Positions 6,528 to 13,955 of a stretch of DNA of 23,504 nucleotides are shown piece after piece. A program made the translations under genes and the position numbers. The stretch's first letter is position 1. Every line of letters starts with the position of its first letter. Where the stretch lies: assembly GCA_039180865.1 (NCBI GenBank), contig JBCDCZ010000034.1, positions 1-23,504 of the forward strand, given 5' to 3'. The notes under the pieces were generated by a model, which saw only the letters and a program-made list of their open reading frames with translations, was not told the origin of the DNA and made no database searches. This DNA comes from JBCDCU01 sp039180865 (GTDB lineage Bacteria; Pseudomonadota; Alphaproteobacteria; Rhizobiales; JACESI01).

Positions 6528-7931
6528 ATGGACAAGAGTTTTGACGTCTTGGTTGCCGGAGGTGGGAACGCCGCACTGTGTGCCGCGATTTCAGCGCGAA
6601 AGGCGGGCGCAAGCGTCTGCGTAATTGAGGCTGCCCCCAAGGCGTGGCGCGGAGGAAACACCCGCCATACGCGCAATATGCGTGTCGCCCATGACGAGGG
6701 AAACGGGATCCTCACAGGACCCTATCCGGTTGACGAATATCATCAGGATCTGATGCGGGTCACGAAAGGAAACACGAACCTGGAACTCGCAGCCCTTACG
6801 CTGGAGAAGTCGAAGGAGCTTTGGGGTTTCATGAGCGAGCAGGGTGTACGTTTTCAGCCCTCACTTGGCGGCACGCTCTCGCTTGGCCGCACAAATGCAT
6901 TCTTTCTTGGCGGCGGGCGGTCAATGCTCAATGCGCTTTACCGCACCGCTGAAGATGAAGGTGTTGAGATCGCCTACGAAACGCGCCTCGCCGATATGGA
7001 GATTGAGGACGGCTTCTTTGTATCCGCAGAAGTCGAGAAGGGCTGGGAGGGTGGCACACCCGAAAAAAAAACAATTTCCGCTCGCACATTCGTGGCAGCA
7101 TCCGGCGGTTTTGAGGCCAATATCGAATGGCTAAAGAAAGCCTGGGGTCCGGCCGCTGAGAACTTTCGAATCCGCGGAACGCCCTATAACAAAGGATCGG
7201 TTCTGCGCCTCTTGATCGACTGCGGCGTCCAGTCGGTCGGCGATCCGAAACAGTGTCATGCGGTAGCCGTCGACGGGCGCGCACCGCAATTCGATGGCGG
7301 AATCGTCACCCGCCTCGATTGCGTTCCCTTCGGCATTGTCCTCAACCAGAATGCGGAGCGTTTTTATGATGAAGGCGAAGATTTCTGGCCAAAGCGCTAC
7401 GCGATCTGGGGGCGCCTTGTGGCGGCCGAGCCCGATCAGATCGGCCATGTGATCATCGATTCAAAATCTATCAAACTCTTCATGCCGTCGGTCTTCCCAC
7501 CTGAGAAAGCGGACACAATTGAAGAGCTTGCCGGGAAGATCGGGCTTGACCCGGCCAAGATGGCTGACACGATCAATATGTTTAACGCCGCATGCAAGCC
7601 CGGCAATTTCGATCATACAATCCATGACGATTGCACGACCGAGGGACTTTCACCGTCAAAATCGCATTGGGCGCGGCCGATCGATGTGCCGCCTTATTAT
7701 GCCTACACGTTACGGCCCGGCATCACCTTCACCTATCTCGGCGTCAAGGTGAATGCCGACGCCAGAATGATTTTGGACAATGGAACGGCTAGCCCGAACA
7801 TGTTCGCGGCGGGTGAAATTATGGCGGGGAATGTGTTGGGCGAGGGCTATCTCGCAGGTATCGGCATGACGATCGGTAGCGTCTTCGGACGGATCGCAGG
7901 AGAGGAGGCAGCGCGCTATGTCCGCAACTGA
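6528..7931 (+). CDS. tcuA: FAD-dependent tricarballylate dehydrogenase TcuA
   Basis: Flavoprotein that oxidises tricarballylate (propane-1,2,3-tricarboxylate) to cis-aconitate, passing electrons to TcuB. The 467-residue length fits TcuA. The N-terminal FAD site reads VLVAGGGNAALCAAISARKA (residues 8-27) with the ribose-binding Glu in CVIEAAP, followed by the RGGNTRHTRN segment. The C-terminal flavin segment is NMFAAGEIMAGNVLGEGYLA. It belongs to the fumarate reductase/succinate dehydrogenase flavoprotein superfamily, and the close pairing with a TcuB gene separates it from 3-ketosteroid dehydrogenase relatives. tcuB begins inside its last codons with a 14-base overlap. The start has only a weak ribosome site (GTGGA). 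In Salmonella the cluster is tcuR-tcuABC; here a TctCAB-type transporter and a GntR protein stand in for TcuC and TcuR. The exact substrate could be another tricarboxylate. Confidence 0.88.
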   Translation: MDKSFDVLVAGGGNAALCAAISARKAGASVCVIEAAPKAWRGGNTRHTRNMRVAHDEGNGILTGPYPVDEYHQDLMRVTKGNTNLELAALTLEKSKELWGFMSEQGVRFQPSLGGTLSLGRTNAFFLGGGRSMLNALYRTAEDEGVEIAYETRLADMEIEDGFFVSAEVEKGWEGGTPEKKTISARTFVAASGGFEANIEWLKKAWGPAAENFRIRGTPYNKGSVLRLLIDCGVQSVGDPKQCHAVAVDGRAPQFDGGIVTRLDCVPFGIVLNQNAERFYDEGEDFWPKRYAIWGRLVAAEPDQIGHVIIDSKSIKLFMPSVFPPEKADTIEELAGKIGLDPAKMADTINMFNAACKPGNFDHTIHDDCTTEGLSPSKSHWARPIDVPPYYAYTLRPGITFTYLGVKVNADARMILDNGTASPNMFAAGEIMAGNVLGEGYLAGIGMTIGSVFGRIAGEEAARYVRN

Positions 7932-9063
7932 ATTCACTGAAAGCGGCGCGTCGGATTTTAACCTTGCCGATCTCGTCACGAAGAACCAGCAGGAGGTCAT
8001 CCGGCAGATGCAGATCTGCAATGCCTGCCGGTATTGCGAAGGGCTTTGCGCGGTCTTTCCGGCGATGGAATTGCGCCGCGACTTCACAGGCGGTGACGCG
8101 GATTATCTTGCTAATCTCTGTCACAATTGCGGTGCTTGCTACTACGATTGTCAGTACGCACCACCCCACGAATTCGGCGTCAATGTACCCGTAGCGCTCG
8201 CCAATCTTCGAGAAGAGACCTATGCGCGTCATGCGTGGCCATCGGGCAGTCAACGTTTCTTCGAACAAAACGGGCTCTGGGTAGCACTCACATCGGCTCT
8301 CGGGGTCGCTCTGTTCATCGCGGGCTTCGCTGCGTTCGCCGCTCCGGGCGCCTTGTTCGCGACCGGGACGGAACCGGGCGCCTTTTATCGAATCATGCCT
8401 CATAATGCGATGGTTGTGATCTTCGGGGGTGTTTTCCTCTATGCGATTTACGCGATCATTATGAGCGCGCGCAGTCTCTGGTCGGCGCCCGGAAAACTCG
8501 AGAGTGTCAGCCTAAGGAGCGTCCTGACTGCGATCCATGATGCATGCACTTTGCGTTATCTGGATGGTGGCGGCATGGGCTGTATGGATGAAAACGAGCG
8601 CCCATCCGATGCGCGCCGGCTCTACCACCACATGACGTTTTACGGCTTTTTGTTGTGCTTTGCCGCGACAAGCGCCGGAACGATCATGCATTATTTTATG
8701 ACTTGGGAGGCGCCGTATCCCTGGTGGTCGCCCCCGGTCATACTCGGGACTCTCGGCGGTATCGGCTTGATTGTCGGTCCCTTCGGCCTTTTGCAGATCG
8801 CGCAGCGCCGCGATCAACCAATCCGCCCGGACACTCAAACAGGCATGAGCGCTGCATTTCTCTGGATGCTCATTCTTGTCAGTGCGACAGGGCTGGCGCT
8901 TCTCGTCTTCCGGTCAACATCGGCGATGGGCCTTCTCCTCGCCGTTCATCTCGGTGTCGTCTTTGCCTTGTTCTTGAGCTTTCCGTACGGCAAATTCGTC
9001 CATGGGATACACCGGTTTATGGCGCTGGTGCGCCATGCCCACGAACAGAAAAACCACAATTGA
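7918..9063 (+). CDS. tcuB: TcuB-like 4Fe-4S and membrane electron-transfer protein
   Basis: Membrane partner that reoxidises the TcuA flavin and sends electrons to the quinone pool. The 381-residue protein has two complete CxxCxxCxxxC clusters near the N-terminus (C34, C37, C40, C44 and C68, C71, C74, C78), so two 4Fe-4S centres are expected. From about residue 120 there are six hydrophobic helices containing scattered His residues (MTFYGFLLCF..., HYFMTWEAPYPWW, LAVHLGVVFALFLSFPYGKF), consistent with heme b ligands. The family is TcuB/CitB, required for tricarballylate use in Salmonella. The ATG at 7918 lies within tcuA, with GGAGAGGAGG upstream, so the two genes are translationally coupled. 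A D-2-hydroxyacid dehydrogenase gene follows after 56 bases on the same strand. Confidence 0.9.
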   Translation: MSATEFTESGASDFNLADLVTKNQQEVIRQMQICNACRYCEGLCAVFPAMELRRDFTGGDADYLANLCHNCGACYYDCQYAPPHEFGVNVPVALANLREETYARHAWPSGSQRFFEQNGLWVALTSALGVALFIAGFAAFAAPGALFATGTEPGAFYRIMPHNAMVVIFGGVFLYAIYAIIMSARSLWSAPGKLESVSLRSVLTAIHDACTLRYLDGGGMGCMDENERPSDARRLYHHMTFYGFLLCFAATSAGTIMHYFMTWEAPYPWWSPPVILGTLGGIGLIVGPFGLLQIAQRRDQPIRPDTQTGMSAAFLWMLILVSATGLALLVFRSTSAMGLLLAVHLGVVFALFLSFPYGKFVHGIHRFMALVRHAHEQKNHN

Positions 9064-9119
9064 GCAGAAGGCGTGAGGCTGGGTGAAGAACCGGCTTCGG
9101 CCTGCACTGGAAGCCGATC

Positions 9120-10085
9120 ATGAAAGTCACAATCCTTGACGATTACTTCGACACGCTAAGGACATTGCCGTGTTTTGAGAAACTCGATGGTCATGATGTC
9201 ACCGTTTGGACTGACCATGTTCAAGAGGTCGATGCGCTTGCCGAGCGTTTGAAAAAAACCGAGGCGCTGGTGCTGTTTCGTGAACGAACCAAGATTGAGG
9301 GCGCGCTATTGGATCGCCTTCCCAATTTGAAACTGATCTCCCAGCGCAGCGTCTATCCGCATGTCGATGTTGAGGCATGTACCAGAAACGGTGTTCTTCT
9401 TTGCTCCAACATGCATGCGGGCACGCCATCTTATGCAGCGGCGGAACTCACATTCGGTCTTATCCTCGCCGCTATGCGGGAGATCCCCCAGCAAATGGCA
9501 GCGCTTAAAGCGGGCACCTGGCAGATTGGGGTCGGATGGACACTGCGCGGAAAGGTGCTCGGTATCTGGAGTTATGGCCGCATCGGCGCTGCCGTTTCCG
9601 GTTATGCGAAAGCCTTCGGCATGGACGTGCAAGTCTGGGGCGGTGAAGAAAGCTGCGCCCAAGCGGTCTCGGATGGTTTCCGTGTTGCCGAGAACCGCGA
9701 AGCCTTCTTTGAGACAAGCGATGTTGTTTCTCTTCATGTGCGCTTGAAGCCCACAACCGTCGGTCTGGTGAAACAGGATGATCTCTCGCGGATGAAGCCG
9801 ACGGCGCTTCTGGTCAATACGAGCAGGGCCGGCCTCATTGAAGAGGGTGCCCTTGTGAAAGCCCTCGAGACCGGCAGGCCCGGCATGGCCGCCGTTGATG
9901 TCTTTGAAAAAGAACCGGTTTTGAACGCGGATCATCCGCTTCTCAAAATGCCGAATGTCGTCGCAACGCCTCATATCGGTTACGTCACAAAAGACGAGTA
10001 CGACCTTCAGTTTTCCGATATTTTCGATCAGATCGTCGCCTTCGACAAAGGCGCACCGATCAATGTGATCAATTCGCTTCCCTGA
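9120..10085 (+). CDS. D-2-hydroxyacid dehydrogenase family protein
   Basis: NAD(P)-dependent oxidoreductase interconverting a D-2-hydroxyacid and a 2-oxoacid. The 321 residues carry the catalytic triad of the phosphoglycerate dehydrogenase-like family: Arg236 (NTSRAG), Glu265 (VFEKEP) and His285 (TPHIG). The dinucleotide loop reads GIWSYGRIG at 148-156, with Ser151 where the common GxGxxG pattern starts with Gly, a variation I regard as tolerated. There is no ACT or extra C-terminal domain, so it is not a biosynthetic SerA. It follows tcuB after 56 bases and probably belongs to that transcription unit. Its GGAAG ribosome site lies in the arm of a small hairpin (9092-9116). The 3' end overlaps the convergent dehydrogenase gene by 17 bases. 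A product of tricarboxylate breakdown is the inferred substrate. Confidence 0.88.
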   Translation: MKVTILDDYFDTLRTLPCFEKLDGHDVTVWTDHVQEVDALAERLKKTEALVLFRERTKIEGALLDRLPNLKLISQRSVYPHVDVEACTRNGVLLCSNMHAGTPSYAAAELTFGLILAAMREIPQQMAALKAGTWQIGVGWTLRGKVLGIWSYGRIGAAVSGYAKAFGMDVQVWGGEESCAQAVSDGFRVAENREAFFETSDVVSLHVRLKPTTVGLVKQDDLSRMKPTALLVNTSRAGLIEEGALVKALETGRPGMAAVDVFEKEPVLNADHPLLKMPNVVATPHIGYVTKDEYDLQFSDIFDQIVAFDKGAPINVINSLP

Positions 10086-11127
10086 GAGTTCGGATAACGA
10101 CCTCTGTGTAATCCTTGGTTCCAAGCGCGCCGCCAAGATCGCTTGTGCGTGTCGCCTCGCTGGAAAGGCACTGGGTCACAGCGTTCTTGATCCGCGTTCC
10201 TGCTTGGGCAAGTTCAGGTTTGCTGTAGCGCGCCGACAACCAGTCCAAGAGCATCGCGGCGGATAGGATGAGCGACGTTGGATTGGCGCAATCCTGTCCG
10301 GCAATATCGGGGGCGGAACCGTGCTGCGCCTGCGCCATTGCATGGTTGTCACCCTGATTGAGCGATCCGGCGAGGCCAAGGCCGCCGGAGAGCTCAGAAG
10401 CCAAGTCGGACAAAATATCGCCGAACATATTGGTGGTGACGATGACGCCGAAACGGTCCGGATGCCGAACCATATGGGCTGCTGCCGCGTCTACCAGGAT
10501 TTCGTCGAACTCGAGGGTACTAAACTCTGATCTGACTTTCCTGACTTCTTCAAGAAAGAGTCCGTCGGAAACGCGCAGAACGTTCCCTTTGTGAACACAT
10601 GTCACCTTCCGCCCGTCGCGTGCGGCAAGCTCGAAGGCAGCTCTGGCAATGCGGCTTGACCCTTTACGGGTGACCTTCCTGATCGCAAGGGCAAGATCTT
10701 CCGTCGGCATGATTTCGCCGGTGCCGACATGCATGGTGCGGTCGGCATAGAAGCCTTCGGTGTTCTCCCGCGCGACGATAAGATCGAAAGACGAAGCGAC
10801 CGGCCTCGGCACGGCGTCATAGGTTTTGGCCGGGCGGATGTTGGCGTAAAGATCGAGCTTCTTTCGCAAAACACCGGACGGATTAAGGCCGCCTTCAGCG
10901 GTTGGCGGGTAATCCATATGGGAGACCGGACCAAGCACGATCCCGTCGGCCTGCCGGGCGCGTTCAATCGTTTCGTCGGAAATCGTGATCCCGTCATGGT
11001 CGAGTGCTCGAAAGCCGACATCTTCAAAGGTTATATCGAGCGAAAGGCTCGACGCCTCCAGAACCCGATGAGTGGCGCTCACGATTTCATCACTGATACC
11101 GTCACCGTTTAAGAATAAAATGCGCAT
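10069..11127 (-). CDS. Isocitrate/isopropylmalate dehydrogenase family protein
   Basis: Metal-dependent decarboxylating beta-hydroxyacid dehydrogenase acting on a malate-type substrate. In 352 residues the family residues are present: substrate arginines R88 and R98 in PSGVLRKKLDLYANIRP, R120 in VARENTEGFY, catalytic Lys180 (VHKGNVLRVSDGLF), and metal-binding acids in LVDAAAAHMV (D213) and NMFGDILSD (D237, D241). The specificity segment ARENTEGFYADR is not that of classical Icd, so tartrate, homoisocitrate or a substituted malate are all possible. It is unlikely to be the leucine enzyme, since no leu genes are near. I chose ATG 11127, preceded by AAGTGGA at good spacing; a GTG at 11130 is in frame. 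It lies 24 bases after a methyltransferase gene on the same strand and converges with the D-2-hydroxyacid dehydrogenase gene. Confidence 0.88.
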   Translation of the reverse strand: MRILFLNGDGISDEIVSATHRVLEASSLSLDITFEDVGFRALDHDGITISDETIERARQADGIVLGPVSHMDYPPTAEGGLNPSGVLRKKLDLYANIRPAKTYDAVPRPVASSFDLIVARENTEGFYADRTMHVGTGEIMPTEDLALAIRKVTRKGSSRIARAAFELAARDGRKVTCVHKGNVLRVSDGLFLEEVRKVRSEFSTLEFDEILVDAAAAHMVRHPDRFGVIVTTNMFGDILSDLASELSGGLGLAGSLNQGDNHAMAQAQHGSAPDIAGQDCANPTSLILSAAMLLDWLSARYSKPELAQAGTRIKNAVTQCLSSEATRTSDLGGALGTKDYTEVVIRTLREAN

Positions 11128-11151
11128 CACCGATCCACTTCAATCAGCACG

Positions 11152-11898
11152 CTAAACCCGTCCGAGCCGCACGCTGATTGGCCAAGAGATGTTGACGGTC
11201 GTGCCGTCCGGCAAGAGGGTCTCAAGGTCATCAATAAAGGCGGTGATGATATCATTCGCGCCTTGTTTCTTCGCCTCTTTGACGGCCGACCATGTGGCTA
11301 GGTAATTCAAAAACGCTGCGCGATCCCATTGCCGTTCGATGGCAAGCGGCTTGATTTCGAGCGTATCGAAGGGAAAAGGAAGATCGCGATAGGCGTTCTC
11401 GACATGGGCACGGCCAGCCGGCCAAAAACGATGGATGTCTTTCCAATAGAAGTCGAGGATGCGCTCGCCGGCTCCGCCATCTGTCTCCATGACACCATAG
11501 GTGATGAGGGCAATTACCGCATTGTCCTTGGCAATCCGTCGGGCCTCCTTGTAGAACGCGGGGAGGTCCAGCCAGTGGGCAGCCTGGGCAACTGTGATCA
11601 GAGAAACAGACTTGTCTGAGAGGCCGGAACTTTCAGCGGGCGCTTCGTAATAGGTGATGTTGTCGGCAGGTTTTGCGTTCGCGATCTGATCGGCGCTAAT
11701 GTCAGTCCCTGTCACCTTGTCCATGTGCCTGCCGAGAAGGTCCGTCAGTTGACCGGTTCCGCAGGCAACATCAAGCGCGTGATCGCGAGACGGAGCAATT
11801 GCGGCGAGTTCTGCCGCAAGTTCCTCCGGATAGGTCGGCCTCCCGGCGCTGTAAAGACTGCCGCCTTCCTGCCAGTGGCTTTTGTCGCTCTGCGCCAT
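11152..11898 (-). CDS. Class I SAM-dependent methyltransferase, Tmt1/Crg1-like
   Basis: A 248-residue soluble methyltransferase. SAM-binding motif I is LDVACGTGQL (residues 42-51), followed by the acidic strand end VTGTDIS. The N-terminal YSAGRPTYPEEL and the middle AQAAHWLDLPAFYKEARRI are marks of the group that includes the yeast enzymes Tmt1 (trans-aconitate methyltransferase, also active on isopropylmalate) and Crg1. In a neighbourhood full of tricarboxylate genes, methyl-esterification of an aconitate-like acid is an attractive but unproven role. The start ATG has AAAGGAGTG upstream. It is the first gene of a two-gene minus-strand unit with the isocitrate/isopropylmalate-type dehydrogenase and is divergent from the quinone oxidoreductase gene, with 213 bases between. 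Many relatives are annotated only as methyltransferases. Confidence 0.85.
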   Translation of the reverse strand: MAQSDKSHWQEGGSLYSAGRPTYPEELAAELAAIAPSRDHALDVACGTGQLTDLLGRHMDKVTGTDISADQIANAKPADNITYYEAPAESSGLSDKSVSLITVAQAAHWLDLPAFYKEARRIAKDNAVIALITYGVMETDGGAGERILDFYWKDIHRFWPAGRAHVENAYRDLPFPFDTLEIKPLAIERQWDRAAFLNYLATWSAVKEAKKQGANDIITAFIDDLETLLPDGTTVNISWPISVRLGRV

Positions 11899-12111
11899 AC
11901 GTCACTCCTTTGGCCAACTGCTTTCTGTGAACTTGCTTGCATGTATAGGCGCCATGCTTTCGCACTTTGCAAGTCTAATACGGGCGGTTTCAGATGGCAT
12001 TCCAAGCCTGTGAATCCGCTCTGGCCAAAGTCCGGTTTCTCTTTCAGACTGCCCATAAGCAGGGCGGTCAATGAAGCGAATGCCTTGCTGTCGGAGCTTG
12101 GGAGGCGAAAA

Positions 12112-13101
12112 ATGTCGAAAGCGCAGGTCATTCACAAGCTGGGTCCACCGGAAGCGATGCAATGGGAAGACTGGCATGTTCCGGACCTTGCACCTGGAGA
12201 GGTGCGACTACGCCATACTGCGGTCGGGGTGAATTTTGCTGACACCTATCACCGCGGTGGTATCTCCCATCCCTGGCCGGTCCCGCCATGTCCCGTCGTG
12301 ATTGGTTTTGAAGGCGTTGGAATCGTTGAGGGAACCGCGGAGGACGTCACTGGTTTCTCAGTCGGCGACAAGGTTGCTTATGGAATCCCACCGCTTGGAA
12401 GCTATTCCGAAGTGAGAAACTATCCAGCAGACAAACTGCTGCATCTCCCGCCCAATCTCGATGACAAGACAGTGGCGGCCCTTCTTATGAAGGGTATGAC
12501 CGCGCACTATCTTCTGCATAGGACCTATGCCGTCAAACCGGGTGACATGATCGTTGTTCATGCGGCTGCCGGAGGCATGGGACTGATCCTTTGCCAATGG
12601 GCGAAGGCTCTCGGCGCGACAATTGTCGGTACCGTCAGCACGGAGGAAAAGGCCGAAGTGGCGCGTGCCGCCGGCTGTCATCATCCAGTCGTGCGTTCAA
12701 AGCAGGACTTTGTCAAAGTCGTGCGCGATGTAACGGACGGGGAAGGGGCCGCCGTTGTCTATGAAGCCATCGGCAAAGACACGCTCCAGGCTTCGCTCGA
12801 TAGTCTTCGCCTGATGGGCGTGTGCGCTGCTTACGGGCATGTTTCCGGCCCTCCGGATCCGGTCGACATCATTCAGGATCTCGGTCGGCGCGGCTCACTC
12901 TTCATTACGCGGCCCGCAATCATGCATTACGTAGCAAAGCGCTCGGATCTGGAATGGACTGCGCGTGATCTCTTCAAAGCAATCGGCGATGGCATTTTGG
13001 ATTCAAACGTCAATTATGAATATCCGCTTGCGGAAGCGGTGAAGGCCCACCAAGCAATTGAAAGTGGAAAGACGCTGGGGGCGACGGTCCTTATTCCGTG
13101 A
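12112..13101 (+). CDS. Zinc-independent NADPH:quinone oxidoreductase family protein
   Basis: A 329-residue medium-chain dehydrogenase/reductase of the quinone oxidoreductase (zeta-crystallin) group. It starts MSKAQVIHKLGPPEAMQWED and has the GroES-like domain with VGVNFADTYHRGG, where zinc-dependent enzymes would carry a Cys. A Rossmann segment follows (VHAAAGGMGLILCQWAKALG, then GTVSTEEKAEVARAAG). Such enzymes reduce quinones or enones with NADPH. I chose ATG 12112, preceded by GGGAGGCG; the open frame continues upstream to 11725, but that extension would run into the divergent methyltransferase and shows no family similarity. The 3' end converges on the ABC-type ATPase gene 21 bases away. 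Its link to the carboxylate genes is positional only. Confidence 0.9.
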   Translation: MSKAQVIHKLGPPEAMQWEDWHVPDLAPGEVRLRHTAVGVNFADTYHRGGISHPWPVPPCPVVIGFEGVGIVEGTAEDVTGFSVGDKVAYGIPPLGSYSEVRNYPADKLLHLPPNLDDKTVAALLMKGMTAHYLLHRTYAVKPGDMIVVHAAAGGMGLILCQWAKALGATIVGTVSTEEKAEVARAAGCHHPVVRSKQDFVKVVRDVTDGEGAAVVYEAIGKDTLQASLDSLRLMGVCAAYGHVSGPPDPVDIIQDLGRRGSLFITRPAIMHYVAKRSDLEWTARDLFKAIGDGILDSNVNYEYPLAEAVKAHQAIESGKTLGATVLIP

Positions 13102-13122
13102 GATGATTGCCTTTTGAAATGG

Positions 13123-13833
13123 TCAGGAGACCGTGACCGGCGTCTGTTCTTTGGGTTCTGAAACAGCGAGTGGTGTCGATGGCGTGTGATTGGAGAGGGA
13201 GAAGATCCGGTCCGCCCGGCGTTTCATCTTTTCGTTGTCACCGACCACGATCATGGTGATGCCGAGTTCTCTGTTGAGATCGCCGAGCAATTGGTAGATC
13301 CCATCCGCCTCTTCGGGCGCAAGGCTTCCCGCTGGCTCATCGCAGAGCATAATTTGCGGTTCTTTCACGATAGCACGGGCAATTGCCACGCGTTGCTGCT
13401 GTTCTGGTGTAAGTTGCGAAGCACGCAAATGGGCGGCATCCGCGAGACCGACAAGCGTCAGTGCGTCTTCGGGGTCCATGGAACGAAGAATTTGATCACT
13501 AGCGCGAGCAACATTCTGCAATGCCGAGAAATGCGGGATGAGGTTGAAATAGGAGAAAATGACGCTCAAGTGATTTCGGCGAAATGCCGTCAAGTCACGT
13601 TTCGAGAATTTGCAAATGTCACGGCCTCGAAAACGAGCTTCACCAGCACTCGGTTCGTCAAAACCTGCGAGGATGGCAAGAAGGGTTGATTTTCCGCTTC
13701 CTGAAGGACCACGGAACAGGATCAGTTCTCCTTCGTCAATCGACAGAGTTACAGCATCAAGTGCCGTGAACTCACCCTCCGGTGTCGCGTACCGCTTTGA
13801 AATCTTGTCAATTTCAAGAACTGGAGCTGTCAT
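13123..13833 (-). CDS. ABC-type ATPase of the LolD/MacB group with degenerate motifs
   Basis: A 236-residue stand-alone nucleotide-binding protein. Walker A is intact (GPSGSGKST, 42-50) and so are the Walker B acids (IMLCDEP, D165/E166). Three other functional sites are changed: the Q-loop position is Ser94 (VIFSYFNLIP), the LSGGQ signature reads LTPEQQ (141-146), and the H-loop position is Gly198 (IVVGDNEKM). Family members without these residues usually hydrolyse ATP poorly or only bind it, so a structural or regulatory role is inferred. The C-terminus has an extra Ser/Thr/Pro-rich tail of about 25 residues (SNHTPSTPLAVSEPKEQ). No permease gene is adjacent. A FixK/FNR-type palindrome lies about 57 bases before the start codon, so expression at low oxygen under the neighbouring fixK is likely. 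Confidence 0.87.
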   Translation of the reverse strand: MTAPVLEIDKISKRYATPEGEFTALDAVTLSIDEGELILFRGPSGSGKSTLLAILAGFDEPSAGEARFRGRDICKFSKRDLTAFRRNHLSVIFSYFNLIPHFSALQNVARASDQILRSMDPEDALTLVGLADAAHLRASQLTPEQQQRVAIARAIVKEPQIMLCDEPAGSLAPEEADGIYQLLGDLNRELGITMIVVGDNEKMKRRADRIFSLSNHTPSTPLAVSEPKEQTPVTVS

Positions 13834-13879
13834 TCAACTTCTCTGCCGTTTCAACCTGCCTATCGCATGTTGCCTTAGT

Positions 13880-13901
13880 AACTTTGACTTTTGTCAAAGT
13901 T
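13880..13901 (-). promoter_or_regulatory. FixK/FNR-type box upstream of the ABC-type ATPase gene
   Basis: A perfect 9-bp inverted repeat, AACTTTGAC-TTTT-GTCAAAGTT. Its core TTGAC-TTTT-GTCAA (13884-13897) fits the TTG-N8-CAA frame of FNR/FixK sites (consensus TTGAT-N4-ATCAA) with one symmetric change. Its centre is 57 bases from the ATPase start codon, which allows activation from about -41 with a short leader. A fixK gene lies immediately upstream on the same strand. No T-run follows, so it is not a terminator. Confidence 0.65.
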
Positions 13902-13955
13902 TCTATACGAACGATCCCTGACCCGACCTTGTATGACCATACTGTTTTCGGAGAT

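Noticed and set aside
10069..10085. Convergent 17-base gene overlap as a sign of frameshift or error
   Set aside because: Both proteins are full length with intact motifs; short convergent overlaps are common.
11725..12111. Long N-terminal extension of the quinone oxidoreductase
   Set aside because: It overlaps the divergent methyltransferase gene and has no family similarity; ATG 12112 has a good ribosome site and starts the conserved domain.
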